Assembly: GCA_900105225.1 (NCBI GenBank)
Contig: LT629764.1
Location: 1,107,501-1,171,500 of the forward strand
Origin: Paenibacillaceae bacterium GAS479
GTDB lineage: Bacteria; Bacillota; Bacilli; Paenibacillales; Paenibacillaceae
DNA: 64,000 bases
Reading direction: 5' to 3'
Position 1 is the first letter of the stretch; each line of letters begins with the position of its first letter. Made by a program: the position numbers and the translations under genes. Below, piece after piece: positions 11,307 through 19,619 of this stretch. The notes below the pieces were generated by a model that had not been told where the DNA came from, did not search any database, and was given only the letters and a program-made list of their open reading frames with translations.

Positions 11307-13886
11307 TTATCTGCGGGAACCTTTAAGCTCCATAATATCTTGCTCTTTGCTCGTCAGCTCAAGATTCAGACGGCGAATTTGCTCTTCCAGCTTGGCAATT
11401 TCCTCCGGTTTGGCAGGGCCGCTGGACGGAACAGGCGCCGAATCCAGTTTTGGAGCGACAGCTTTAGCTTCTTCCGCCGCTGGAACATAGGAAGCATCAA
11501 ACACGAGCGGAAGCTCAGGCTCCTTAGAGCGCAATGTAATAACATCCGACTTAAGTCCTTGGATGCTCGCTTTAACCCGGATCTCGCCCGGTTCGGTTGT
11601 AGCGCGGATAAAGACCGTTGCGATGCCGAATTGTGTTTTCATCGGATTCATGCCGGGAACCGGACCTTCGATAATTTCGGCAGGTCCTTCCACCTCGAAA
11701 TGAACGAACTCGTCGGCAAGTACTTTTGGAACGCCTTTATGATCGACGAGCACGGCGCGAACCGGTACAAAGTCTGAACCGTCCGCAGTCAAAGCGACGT
11801 TAACGTCATCCACTTCCAGCTTAACGCCAGCCAGCCACTCTGAGTAGGTTTTCACCTCACGGCAGACAACCTCTCCTCCGATAAGACCTTCCGCAACCAT
11901 TTCGATCTCAGCCGTTCTGTTCCGCCATTTGCTCGAAATGACATGGAAATCGAACACATTCGGGAATACAATCGGCGGATGAGGAACATCCGTGTCTTGT
12001 TCCGGTTTGAGAGTATCGATAACTTCGCCAAGCCAGGTCAGACGAACTTCTTCACAGTTTGTGAATACGGTAACGTCGCTTCCCGACACCTGTGAAATCT
12101 CATGCGCAATATACACCATCGGCCCCGTATTAATGCCGTTCAACTTGTAGTCCGGAGCATACTGGCTTTTGAAAAGATAGAAGGAGTAACGCGGCAGCCG
12201 ATACACATCCAGCAAGCCCCCGTAGAAAGGATCTGGATGGTAACCGCGCTGATGGTCAATGCCACACCAGAGCGTAGCGCCGATCCGCTTCGGCGGGGTA
12301 TCGTAGATGTATTTCAAATCGTAAGCACGAACATGAGCTTGGTTCAGCATCGCCTGCTCGCCCCACTCCCGCTTAACACGGGTCATCGCGTTCTGGGAAC
12401 CAAAGTTGTCTACTTCTCCGCCGTCGCCGTATTCACGAGTGAGAGAGCATTTTTCATCTTCCATGCTTCCGTGATAGTAGAAGTCGAAGCCAGCCAGCTT
12501 CGCTCCGTCAACATCGGCACAAGAAAATGCGCCTGGGAACGGGAATTCCTCATGAACGACCCGATGCAGCTCCTTCAGCATGGAGATTGGCTGATCTTCG
12601 GTTTCGTTCAGAGCGGTTTCCCATAACAATACAGCTGGGCGATTGCGGTCGCGGCGAACCATAGCACGAGTATCTTCAATTACTCTTTGTTCAAAAATCG
12701 GATTCTCGTGATTATAGAACTGCCAGCCTGGAGTAGCTACCGTAACGAGCAGACCGAGCTCGTCGCAAGCATCCATGAACGCTGGATCAAGCGGATAGTG
12801 AGCGGCACGTACAACGTTGGAGCCGCCTTCCCTAAGCAGAACGGCATCACGCCATTGGCCCGAGTTCGGCAGCGCATTGCCAACATAAGCATAATCCTGA
12901 TGGCGGTTCACGCCGCTCAGCTTATAGCCAATGTACTCCTTGTTTACAAAGAAGCCGTCATCACCGCGCATTTCGAAGAGACGGATACCAAAGCGAGTTC
13001 TGAAGCTGTCCACAATTTTCACATCTTCGAGCACTTCCGTGCGGATGAAGTGCAGGTATGGATCGTCCGGATGCCATAGATGAGCATTTTTTACTGAAAG
13101 CTGCTGCTCAAATTGCTTGGATTCCCCCGGCTGCAGTTCTGCCGACTCCTCCTTAACGAGCAGTACGCTTCCTTCCATACTTTCCAAAATCGTACGCAGC
13201 GTGAAGCGGCGGTTAGCCGTTCCCTCGTTGATCACTTCCGTTCTCACTGCAAGCTCGGCGCGGTCCTCCTCCGCATCCTGAACGGCTACGAATACGCCGC
13301 CGCCCGCAACGGTCCCGCTCAAAAGATCATGCGTAACATGGAGGGATTCTGTTTCAATTAAATACACATCGCGGTAAATGCCGCCCAGGTATGTGAAATC
13401 GAGGTACTCCTGTGGTTTGCCCGGTGGATAAAGAGGATCGTTGGAGTTATCGGCGCGAACAGCGATAATGTTGTTTCCATCTTGGCGTACCAGCTCCGTA
13501 ATATCGGCTGCAAAAGGCAAATATCCGCCAAGATGCTGAGCTACGCTTTGCCCGTTAATCCAAACGTCCGCTATACCCATAACCGCTTCAAAATAAACGA
13601 CGACACGTTTGTCTTTCATCGACTCCGGAAGATTGAAGCGCTTGCGATACCAAGCCACGCCCTGATAATTTCTCATCCCACTTGCATTCTCACCGAGAAT
13701 TTCGAGACCATGCGGAAGAGCCGCTGCCTCCCAGTCGCTATCGTCAAAACTTTCGTTTTGCGCCCCTACTGCGTCGCCTTTGCGAAAGCGCCAACCCGGA
13801 TTGAAGCTGAACACCTGTCTTGGGCTACCTTCAATTCCGTAAAATCCGGCTGTGGAATATTGCGGTACTTTCGTTTCGTCTCTCAT
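11307..13886 (-). CDS. Glycoside hydrolase family 2 (beta-galactosidase-like), cytosolic
   Basis: The 859-residue protein has GH2 architecture: a sugar-binding jelly roll (residues about 25-180, with GVAWYRKRFNLPE and VWINGQSV), an Ig-like domain (about 185-300), and a TIM barrel (about 305-590). The predicted acid/base is the Glu of WETALNE near residue 428. The predicted nucleophile is the Glu of REYGDG near residue 482. A further Ig/Big_4-like domain (about 690-780) precedes a Pro/Ala linker and a charged coiled-coil tail (KLEEQIRRLNLELTSKEQD), which is unusual for GH2. No signal peptide is present, so it acts on imported oligosaccharides. Beta-galactosidase is the most likely activity, but GH2 also includes beta-glucuronidases and mannosidases. 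It follows the solute-binding protein gene, separated by a hairpin. Confidence 0.85.
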   Translation of the reverse strand: MRDETKVPQYSTAGFYGIEGSPRQVFSFNPGWRFRKGDAVGAQNESFDDSDWEAAALPHGLEILGENASGMRNYQGVAWYRKRFNLPESMKDKRVVVYFEAVMGIADVWINGQSVAQHLGGYLPFAADITELVRQDGNNIIAVRADNSNDPLYPPGKPQEYLDFTYLGGIYRDVYLIETESLHVTHDLLSGTVAGGGVFVAVQDAEEDRAELAVRTEVINEGTANRRFTLRTILESMEGSVLLVKEESAELQPGESKQFEQQLSVKNAHLWHPDDPYLHFIRTEVLEDVKIVDSFRTRFGIRLFEMRGDDGFFVNKEYIGYKLSGVNRHQDYAYVGNALPNSGQWRDAVLLREGGSNVVRAAHYPLDPAFMDACDELGLLVTVATPGWQFYNHENPIFEQRVIEDTRAMVRRDRNRPAVLLWETALNETEDQPISMLKELHRVVHEEFPFPGAFSCADVDGAKLAGFDFYYHGSMEDEKCSLTREYGDGGEVDNFGSQNAMTRVKREWGEQAMLNQAHVRAYDLKYIYDTPPKRIGATLWCGIDHQRGYHPDPFYGGLLDVYRLPRYSFYLFKSQYAPDYKLNGINTGPMVYIAHEISQVSGSDVTVFTNCEEVRLTWLGEVIDTLKPEQDTDVPHPPIVFPNVFDFHVISSKWRNRTAEIEMVAEGLIGGEVVCREVKTYSEWLAGVKLEVDDVNVALTADGSDFVPVRAVLVDHKGVPKVLADEFVHFEVEGPAEIIEGPVPGMNPMKTQFGIATVFIRATTEPGEIRVKASIQGLKSDVITLRSKEPELPLVFDASYVPAAEEAKAVAPKLDSAPVPSSGPAKPEEIAKLEEQIRRLNLELTSKEQDIMELKGSRR

Positions 13887-13935
13887 TCAAAATTCACTCC
13901 TCTTTATTCTTTAAAGACGTGAAGGTTTAAAAGAC

Positions 13936-13973
13936 CGGTGAAAATGTGCCTAATGACCCGCTCATTTTCACCG
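13936..13973 (-). terminator. Strong intercistronic hairpin after the lipoprotein SBP gene
   Basis: CGGTGAAAATG (13936-13946) pairs perfectly over 11 bp with CATTTTCACCG (13963-13973), with a 16-base loop. On minus only GGTCTTTT follows, so it may act as a partial terminator or as a 3' stabiliser of the SBP message rather than a full stop before GH2. Confidence 0.55.
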
Positions 13974-13982
13974 CTCTATTTC

Positions 13983-15344
13983 TTAATCCAATCCCAACTC
14001 TGCGCGCAGCTTCGGTGCTACTTCGTTATAATGCTGCGCCTGATCAAATATCGCTTTGTTTAAATCCTTGCCTTCCCTAAACGCATCTAGAATTTCGCCA
14101 TTCCACCATTGAACGTTCTGATCCGATCCAACAATCGGTCCGCCTGCCATCATCTCAACAGACGTTACGGCATTAATATTTGTACCTTTCCAGATCGGAG
14201 TTTCCAGCAAAGCCTGCTTCAGTTCCTCGTCTTCCGTCAGCGGGAAGTCGCCATTTTCCATCATTAATTTTTGGGCTTCCATCGTGTGCATAAACGCCAG
14301 GAACTTAACTGCGCCTTCCGGATTTTTTGAAGCCTTCAATACGCCAATGCCGGTAGCGACATTAATTCCAACCTGCTTCACTGTGCCTTTTGGAAGCGGA
14401 AGGACGTCCCAGTTAAACTTAGCATTTTCCTTTATGTTTTTGCCTTCCCATACTCCGTGTACTTCAAAGGCAATCTTTCCGCTGTTCCACTCAATTCCTT
14501 CCTTTTGGGTCTTCTCCCACGTTGCTCTTGAACCGTCGACCCGCGAAAAATCAGCGAGCCATTCAATATCCCTACGCGCTTCCGGCGTCGTCAACGTGCT
14601 TAGTTTATTCTCCGCATCCATAAAGTTCAGATTGGCCGCGCTTCCGTTGGATACTCCCAGTGCACTTGCAATCGTATTAATATTGAAGGGGCCGTAGCCA
14701 ACTCCGTACTCGCTGTCGCTTGGCTTGGTTACCTTTTTGGCGATTTCACGGTAATCGTTCCAGGTCCAGTCATTTTTGGGCATATCAATGCCGTTTTTGG
14801 CCAGAAGGTCTTTGTTCACGTAAATGACCATCGGGTTTTCCGCCCTCGGAAGACCGAGCTGGACCCCTTTGTACTGCAGGCCCGGTAACGAGTTTTTGGG
14901 GATTTTTGCTGCACTGAGAACCGGATCGGATTGCAGGTATGGGGTCAGGTCGAGCAGCAGATCGTCTTTTCCAAACGGAATAATGTCCTGCACCCAAGTA
15001 ATGTCTGCGGGAGTGCCAGCAGCTTGCAGGGCTGCAATTTTCTCCATCACATCGCTCAAACCGCCGCCTTTGGCTTGCTCGATCTGGATTTTAATGTTCG
15101 GATTCTGTTCCGTGAACAGATCCAGCATTTTTTGCTCGCTCGGGCTTACGCCAGATCCGCGCACATAACGCAGCGTAATCGGTTCGCCGGCCGGAGATGC
15201 TGTAGGCGCTGTGCTCGTTACTGCTCCTGTCGTTGGACTTGGCTCGTTTGTTTTCACATTGGTAGCGGAAGTAGGGCCATTTTGGGAACATGCGCTGAGC
15301 GTTAATACACTTAAGAGCAACAAGCTAATTTTTTTGTTCAACAT
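13983..15344 (-). CDS. Extracellular sugar-binding lipoprotein, ABC importer (family 1 SBP)
   Basis: The 453-residue protein has a lipoprotein signal peptide with lipobox LTLSAC, then a Ser/Thr/Pro linker and a family 1 solute-binding fold (ITLRYVRGSG, DLFTEQNPNIKIQIEQ, INVATGIGVLKASKNPEGA). I place the start at the ATG at 15344 because GGGAGG lies seven bases upstream; a reading that starts at 15359 would include that binding site. It is the receptor for the permease pair encoded directly upstream (15515-17427) and probably uses the ATPase at 26492-27613. The substrate is presumably an oligosaccharide released by the secreted enzymes, which is inference. Hairpins flank the gene on both sides. 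Confidence 0.93.
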   Translation of the reverse strand: MLNKKISLLLLSVLTLSACSQNGPTSATNVKTNEPSPTTGAVTSTAPTASPAGEPITLRYVRGSGVSPSEQKMLDLFTEQNPNIKIQIEQAKGGGLSDVMEKIAALQAAGTPADITWVQDIIPFGKDDLLLDLTPYLQSDPVLSAAKIPKNSLPGLQYKGVQLGLPRAENPMVIYVNKDLLAKNGIDMPKNDWTWNDYREIAKKVTKPSDSEYGVGYGPFNINTIASALGVSNGSAANLNFMDAENKLSTLTTPEARRDIEWLADFSRVDGSRATWEKTQKEGIEWNSGKIAFEVHGVWEGKNIKENAKFNWDVLPLPKGTVKQVGINVATGIGVLKASKNPEGAVKFLAFMHTMEAQKLMMENGDFPLTEDEELKQALLETPIWKGTNINAVTSVEMMAGGPIVGSDQNVQWWNGEILDAFREGKDLNKAIFDQAQHYNEVAPKLRAELGLD

Positions 15345-15440
15345 GTTTATTCCTCCCATGATTTGTTTTCTTCGCTTTCCATCGTAATTATGTCACTTAA
15401 AATAAGTGTGACCCCACCATCAAGTTGAAGAGCATCATGC

Positions 15441-15458
15441 TTAAGTTTTTTTGTTCAT
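15441..15458 (-). other. Mini-ORF (MNKKT) with strong ribosome binding site upstream of the SBP gene
   Basis: GGAGG (15466-15470 complement) is followed seven bases later by ATG and only five sense codons, then TAA. The start resembles the N-terminus of a lipoprotein. It could be a leader peptide or a relic; translation is unproven. Confidence 0.3.
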
Positions 15459-15492
15459 GTACATGCCTCCGCTTTGATTTTTTTATTGTGAA

Positions 15493-15518
15493 TTGATATT
15501 TAAATTATTAAATATCAA
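15493..15518. repeat. Perfect 11-bp inverted repeat between permease and SBP genes
   Basis: TTGATATTTAA (15493-15503) and TTAAATATCAA (15508-15518) are separated by ATTA. The repeat overlaps the permease stop codon at 15515-15517. No T tract follows on minus, so it is not a normal terminator. It may be a processing or stabilising hairpin in the mRNA, or an operator. Confidence 0.6.
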
Positions 15519-16486
15519 TCAACCACCCCTGTCCGTTCAATCCCTTCTACAAACCATCGCTGGGCTACCATATATAGAAGAAGTGGCGGGAACACAATCA
15601 GAAAAGCTCCTGCCATCTTGGTGCCTTCTGTTACCGGGTTCAGCACCTTCGCTTCGGCAACCGGATTAGGACCGTATATAACGGTTTCGAGAGAGCCTAG
15701 CCGGATGGAAAGAGGCGTGAAATCGTTGACAAGGAAAAAGGACGTTAAGTAAAACTCGTTCCAGTACCAAACGAAGGAGAACAAAAATACGACTAGGCAA
15801 GCGGGAAGCGACAGCGGCAAAATGATGCGAAAGAACATGCGGAAAACCGTAGCTCCATCGATCAGCGCCGCTTCTTCGAGTGCTTTAGGCAGCGATCTGA
15901 AAAATTGCCGGAAGATGATAATGAACAGCGCGCTTTTCAAGCCTTGGCCGAACAATGCTGGAATGAGGAATACAAATGGCGTATTGAGCCATCCCAGCTT
16001 GCTGTAGATGACATAAAGCGGAATGATAATAATTTGCGGCGGGATCAGAAAGGTCAGGAAGACGAGTCCGAAAAAAATGCTTTTTCCCGGAAACTTCAGC
16101 CTCGCCAAGGCGTAGCCTGTCATACCGCATATGAACACTTGAATCAAAGAGCCAAAAAGTGCAATCGTCGTTGTATTTAATATCGATTCAGGATATTTCA
16201 GACCCTTGAAGGCACGCTCCAGATTGCTCCAATCGATGGATCTCGGAATCCACTTTACAGTGGGGTCAAGCAAATCCGTCAAATTTTTGAGCATCGTCGA
16301 AATCATGTAGAAGAACGGCTGGAGGTACAGGAATGCTATGATCGACAATAAATAGTAGATGATTAATTTGGCCAGCCAGCCGTCGTTCATGTGCTGTCCT
16401 AACACGAGCATTTTGATCTTCTGGGCCTTTCTTCCGTCTAGGAAGGACCGAACCGACCTCTTGCTCGGAGTCAATTCTGCCTTCAT
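15515..16486 (-). CDS. Sugar ABC transporter permease, MalG-type (second importer)
   Basis: The 323-residue protein has about six membrane segments (first near residues 42-64) and the CUT1 EAA loop (EEAALIDGATVFRMFFRIILP) that contacts the ATPase. It ends in the typical basic-aromatic tail. The start is the ATG at 16486, with GAGGAGGT seven bases upstream; it overlaps the previous stop as ATGA, implying coupled translation. With the partner at 16483-17427 it forms the pore for oligosaccharide uptake served by the lipoprotein at 13983-15344. Confidence 0.93.
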   Translation of the reverse strand: MKAELTPSKRSVRSFLDGRKAQKIKMLVLGQHMNDGWLAKLIIYYLLSIIAFLYLQPFFYMISTMLKNLTDLLDPTVKWIPRSIDWSNLERAFKGLKYPESILNTTTIALFGSLIQVFICGMTGYALARLKFPGKSIFFGLVFLTFLIPPQIIIIPLYVIYSKLGWLNTPFVFLIPALFGQGLKSALFIIIFRQFFRSLPKALEEAALIDGATVFRMFFRIILPLSLPACLVVFLFSFVWYWNEFYLTSFFLVNDFTPLSIRLGSLETVIYGPNPVAEAKVLNPVTEGTKMAGAFLIVFPPLLLYMVAQRWFVEGIERTGVVD

Positions 16487-17427
16487 GCCGTATACCTCCT
16501 CTTCCGATTCGAGCTGTTCAAGAACCATAACATGAGAGCAATGATGACGATGATTAACAGGAAGTAGAACCATGCCAGCGCGCTCGCATATCCGTATCCG
16601 GTCGACACGTTGAACATGTGCTTGCGGATTTGCTCCATGACCGGATTAATAGGTGAAGTAAACAGATCAACCGTTGAATACAGCAAATTGAGAGCAATGA
16701 AAGGAACGATGCTGGGCAGCGTAATTTTCCAGAAGCTTTCCCAAGGCGAAGCTCCGTCGATTCGGACCGCTTCATAGATCGTCCGCGACACGGTCTGGAA
16801 CCCGGCGATAAAGATGAGAATCTGCACACCGGAAGACCAGAGGATGATAATGATCATGCTGAGCAGGCTAATAATTGGTTCCGCAAGCGATGAGCTGAAG
16901 TTCTCTTCCACGAAGGTGTCGATGCCATATTGGGATATAAAAGGAACATCTCCCGCGCCTTGCTGGAACAGCTCCGTCAGAACCTGGCCGGTCGAAAAAA
17001 TAACAGGGAGGAAAAATATAGCCCGATAAATGAATCGGCCCGGGAAGTTCTGATTAAGCAGGATGGCGACAAGCAGAGAGAAAATGATAATAATCGGCAG
17101 GATCAGAATCGTTTGCTGGAAAAAGGCGATAATTTGCACGCCGTACTCATTGTCCTTTAGCAACGCATCCTTAAAGTTTTGGAGTCCGATCCACTCGTAC
17201 TTGAAGCCTTCACCGGTAAAGCGCACTTTATTGAAGGCCAAGTAGAGCGACCAGCAGATCGGAATCGCCATGAATACGAGGAAGCCGATGATCCACGGAA
17301 GCATGAACAAATATCCCATGCCGTACTCATTCCATCTGAATCGGAGTTTGGCCCTTTTGCGGCTCCGCAGTTCCGTCTTTGCATTGGTTTCAGATCTGCT
17401 CTCATTGCTCTGAATGACCGGATTCAT
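16483..17427 (-). CDS. Sugar ABC transporter permease, MalF/LplB-type (second importer)
   Basis: The 314-residue protein has a basic cytoplasmic N-terminus, about six membrane segments starting with YLFMLPWIIGFLVFMAIP, and the EAA loop YEAVRIDGASPWESFWKITLP. This is the CUT1 permease pattern. The ATG start overlaps the DUF5696 stop by four bases (ATGA), with GGGGGGAG upstream. It pairs with the MalG-type subunit encoded next, also by a four-base overlap. Confidence 0.93.
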   Translation of the reverse strand: MNPVIQSNESRSETNAKTELRSRKRAKLRFRWNEYGMGYLFMLPWIIGFLVFMAIPICWSLYLAFNKVRFTGEGFKYEWIGLQNFKDALLKDNEYGVQIIAFFQQTILILPIIIIFSLLVAILLNQNFPGRFIYRAIFFLPVIFSTGQVLTELFQQGAGDVPFISQYGIDTFVEENFSSSLAEPIISLLSMIIIILWSSGVQILIFIAGFQTVSRTIYEAVRIDGASPWESFWKITLPSIVPFIALNLLYSTVDLFTSPINPVMEQIRKHMFNVSTGYGYASALAWFYFLLIIVIIALMLWFLNSSNRKRRYTA

Positions 17428-19619
17428 CGGCTCCCCCCTTTCTCCACGCGGAAAGACTTGCTGTTATAATCGACCGTTACGCTGACTCCATTGGCGTACT
17501 CCGTCACGAACACATTGTCGGACAGCTTCCGATGATCCGTAATCGGCTGATCAAATGTAGAGGCCAGCTGATCGAAGTTCTTGTACTCTTTCAACAGCTT
17601 TTCTTTCCAGAACTCATATCGGCTGCTATAAACGCCCCAGGAGTAGGTGTCCAACAGCGCGCGCGTAGATTCATAAGTAAGCATAAAGGACGGTACCGCT
17701 CCATACTCAATCGCCTTCAAAAACTCCTTATCGTAATCGTTTCGAATATTTCCGTCTCCCATGCTATAACTGATGCTGCCATGCAGAACGATTGGCATGA
17801 AAGGCACCATTTCGTCAATGCCGTAATGATCGTTCACATCGTTCGGGAGTCCTTGAATGTGCTTGGCGTACTTAAGGGAGTATGCATTTCCGAAATAAAC
17901 GCCGTTTGTTCCCAGCTCCTCCGTAGCATATTGCTGCATTTGCTGGAATACATAGGCCGTATCCTCGCGCTGATAATTATACTTTGGGTTATAATCGCGA
18001 TAGATACCGGAGCCAATCCCGGCGAATTGAATCCCGTCAATTCCAAATTTTTTCAGGTTTTGACTAAGGTTTTTCGTCAAATTGTACGAAACGTTCGGAT
18101 TAAACCAGATCCAACTGCCGTCTATCAGCACGTTGCCCTCGATAGAGCGGATGCCATATGTTTTCGGAGAGTGCTTGGAGAACTCCGAATCCACTTCCGT
18201 CACTTTAGCCTGGAACATGACCTTGTAGCCGTTGCCGTGCGCGGATTCTACAAACGACTTTAATGCCTTCTCTCCGCCGAGCTTGCCTTCAAGCGAGAAG
18301 GTACTTTGCTCGCTGAGACTCCCGTCTTTCAGCCACGCCTCGTAGGTTATGTTCATCGCTTCAATACCGGATTTTTTCAGATCCTCCTGAATAAACTTGG
18401 CCTGGGGAAACGTCGTTGCCGCAGTATATCCCTCATTCCCGTTCCAATCCGAGTCTCCCGCAACGAGATTCAGATCAAGAGGCACATGCTGAACGGGTTC
18501 CAATTGGGATGTGATTCGCTTAGAATCCAGCATGAATTTCCGGTAGGCTTGAGCCATCCCTACATAATTGGCATCTTCGCCAGCGAGAAATCGATACTCT
18601 ACTGCCCTGTCCTGCTTCGTCATCTCTTCCTGAAACGCCCGGATCGATGCTCCTCCAAGACTCAAACGACGGTCATACTCCTGCCTGTAAATAAACTTGG
18701 CGCTGACCGAGTTCATGCTGCCAGCGACACCGGATGGAATCGCCTTGATCCAAGCCGTATATTCACCCTTATCGATCATTGCGACAAACGCATTGTCTCC
18801 CTGCTTCATCCCGAAGACCGGTAGTGCAAGCGGAACCATGTTCGTCACGGGGAATAAATTGCCCGTAAATTCAGGCCCGTAAACGGGCTGTTCGTACCCT
18901 TTTCCGACCAAAATGTTTTTCTGTGGGAAACGAAGCAGACCGCCCGGTCCGTCAGGAACGAACATGTAACCTGGCTCCGAATCCAGTGCCGCAGCTCCAA
19001 AGAAAGGCAGTGATTCGATGGAAATGAGTCGGAATTCAGCTTTTTCGGTAATACTTTCAACGGGAATGTATACCTTCAAACCGTTCTCATTCAGCTCATA
19101 CTCCATACGAAAACCGATTTTGATGTCTTTGAACTGATAGTTTGCAGCAAAGCCTGTTTCGGTTCGGTTGTACTTGACTTCCAGCTGTTCATCCCTGGCA
19201 TTTTTAATTTGCCGCTGAGTTTTGGAAGTCGCAAAATATTCCATAATAAACGAAGACTCCAGATTGGTGCGCAGCATTCCAGACACTTTCTCCTTCGCAA
19301 GCTGCTCTGGAGTTCCAAAAGCGTTCCACTGGAAGCCGGTTTGCAAGTCTCTCACGGAGACATTGCCCGTTGCTTCATGAAGCAGTAAAGCGTACCGCTC
19401 GTTCTCTTTTATCATCGTCCAGCCTTTTGCATCGGCTGCGCCGGTGTTCAACGAAGTCCCTTGAGCTACAGGCATAAAGTTGGACTTCCTTGGCTCAAAA
19501 TCCACCTTCACCGATAAGGCTGGAGCGGATAAGACCGAATAGAGCCACACCGCCAACAGCACGACTGCAATCGCGGCCGTAATAATTACTTTCCGATTTC
19601 TCCAGATCGGTTTATCCAA
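17424..19619 (-). CDS. DUF5696 family membrane-anchored protein, possible extracellular glycosidase fold
   Basis: The 731-residue protein starts at a TTG with AAGGAGGTGACG upstream, eight bases inside the preceding gene. Residues about 10-30 form an uncleaved signal anchor; the rest should be outside the cell. The N-terminal half is beta-rich (MFVPDGPGGLLRFP), and residues about 380-680 read like a TIM barrel (NITYEAWLKDGSL, YKVMFQAKVTE, GIDGIQFAGIG). I recognise it as DUF5696, a family repeatedly found beside CUT1 sugar importers in Paenibacillus and clostridia. No biochemical function is established as far as I know. The conserved acidic residues and barrel-like C-terminus suggest a glycoside hydrolase or sugar-binding role, which is inference. 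Confidence 0.75.
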   Translation of the reverse strand: MDKPIWRNRKVIITAAIAVVLLAVWLYSVLSAPALSVKVDFEPRKSNFMPVAQGTSLNTGAADAKGWTMIKENERYALLLHEATGNVSVRDLQTGFQWNAFGTPEQLAKEKVSGMLRTNLESSFIMEYFATSKTQRQIKNARDEQLEVKYNRTETGFAANYQFKDIKIGFRMEYELNENGLKVYIPVESITEKAEFRLISIESLPFFGAAALDSEPGYMFVPDGPGGLLRFPQKNILVGKGYEQPVYGPEFTGNLFPVTNMVPLALPVFGMKQGDNAFVAMIDKGEYTAWIKAIPSGVAGSMNSVSAKFIYRQEYDRRLSLGGASIRAFQEEMTKQDRAVEYRFLAGEDANYVGMAQAYRKFMLDSKRITSQLEPVQHVPLDLNLVAGDSDWNGNEGYTAATTFPQAKFIQEDLKKSGIEAMNITYEAWLKDGSLSEQSTFSLEGKLGGEKALKSFVESAHGNGYKVMFQAKVTEVDSEFSKHSPKTYGIRSIEGNVLIDGSWIWFNPNVSYNLTKNLSQNLKKFGIDGIQFAGIGSGIYRDYNPKYNYQREDTAYVFQQMQQYATEELGTNGVYFGNAYSLKYAKHIQGLPNDVNDHYGIDEMVPFMPIVLHGSISYSMGDGNIRNDYDKEFLKAIEYGAVPSFMLTYESTRALLDTYSWGVYSSRYEFWKEKLLKEYKNFDQLASTFDQPITDHRKLSDNVFVTEYANGVSVTVDYNSKSFRVEKGGSR

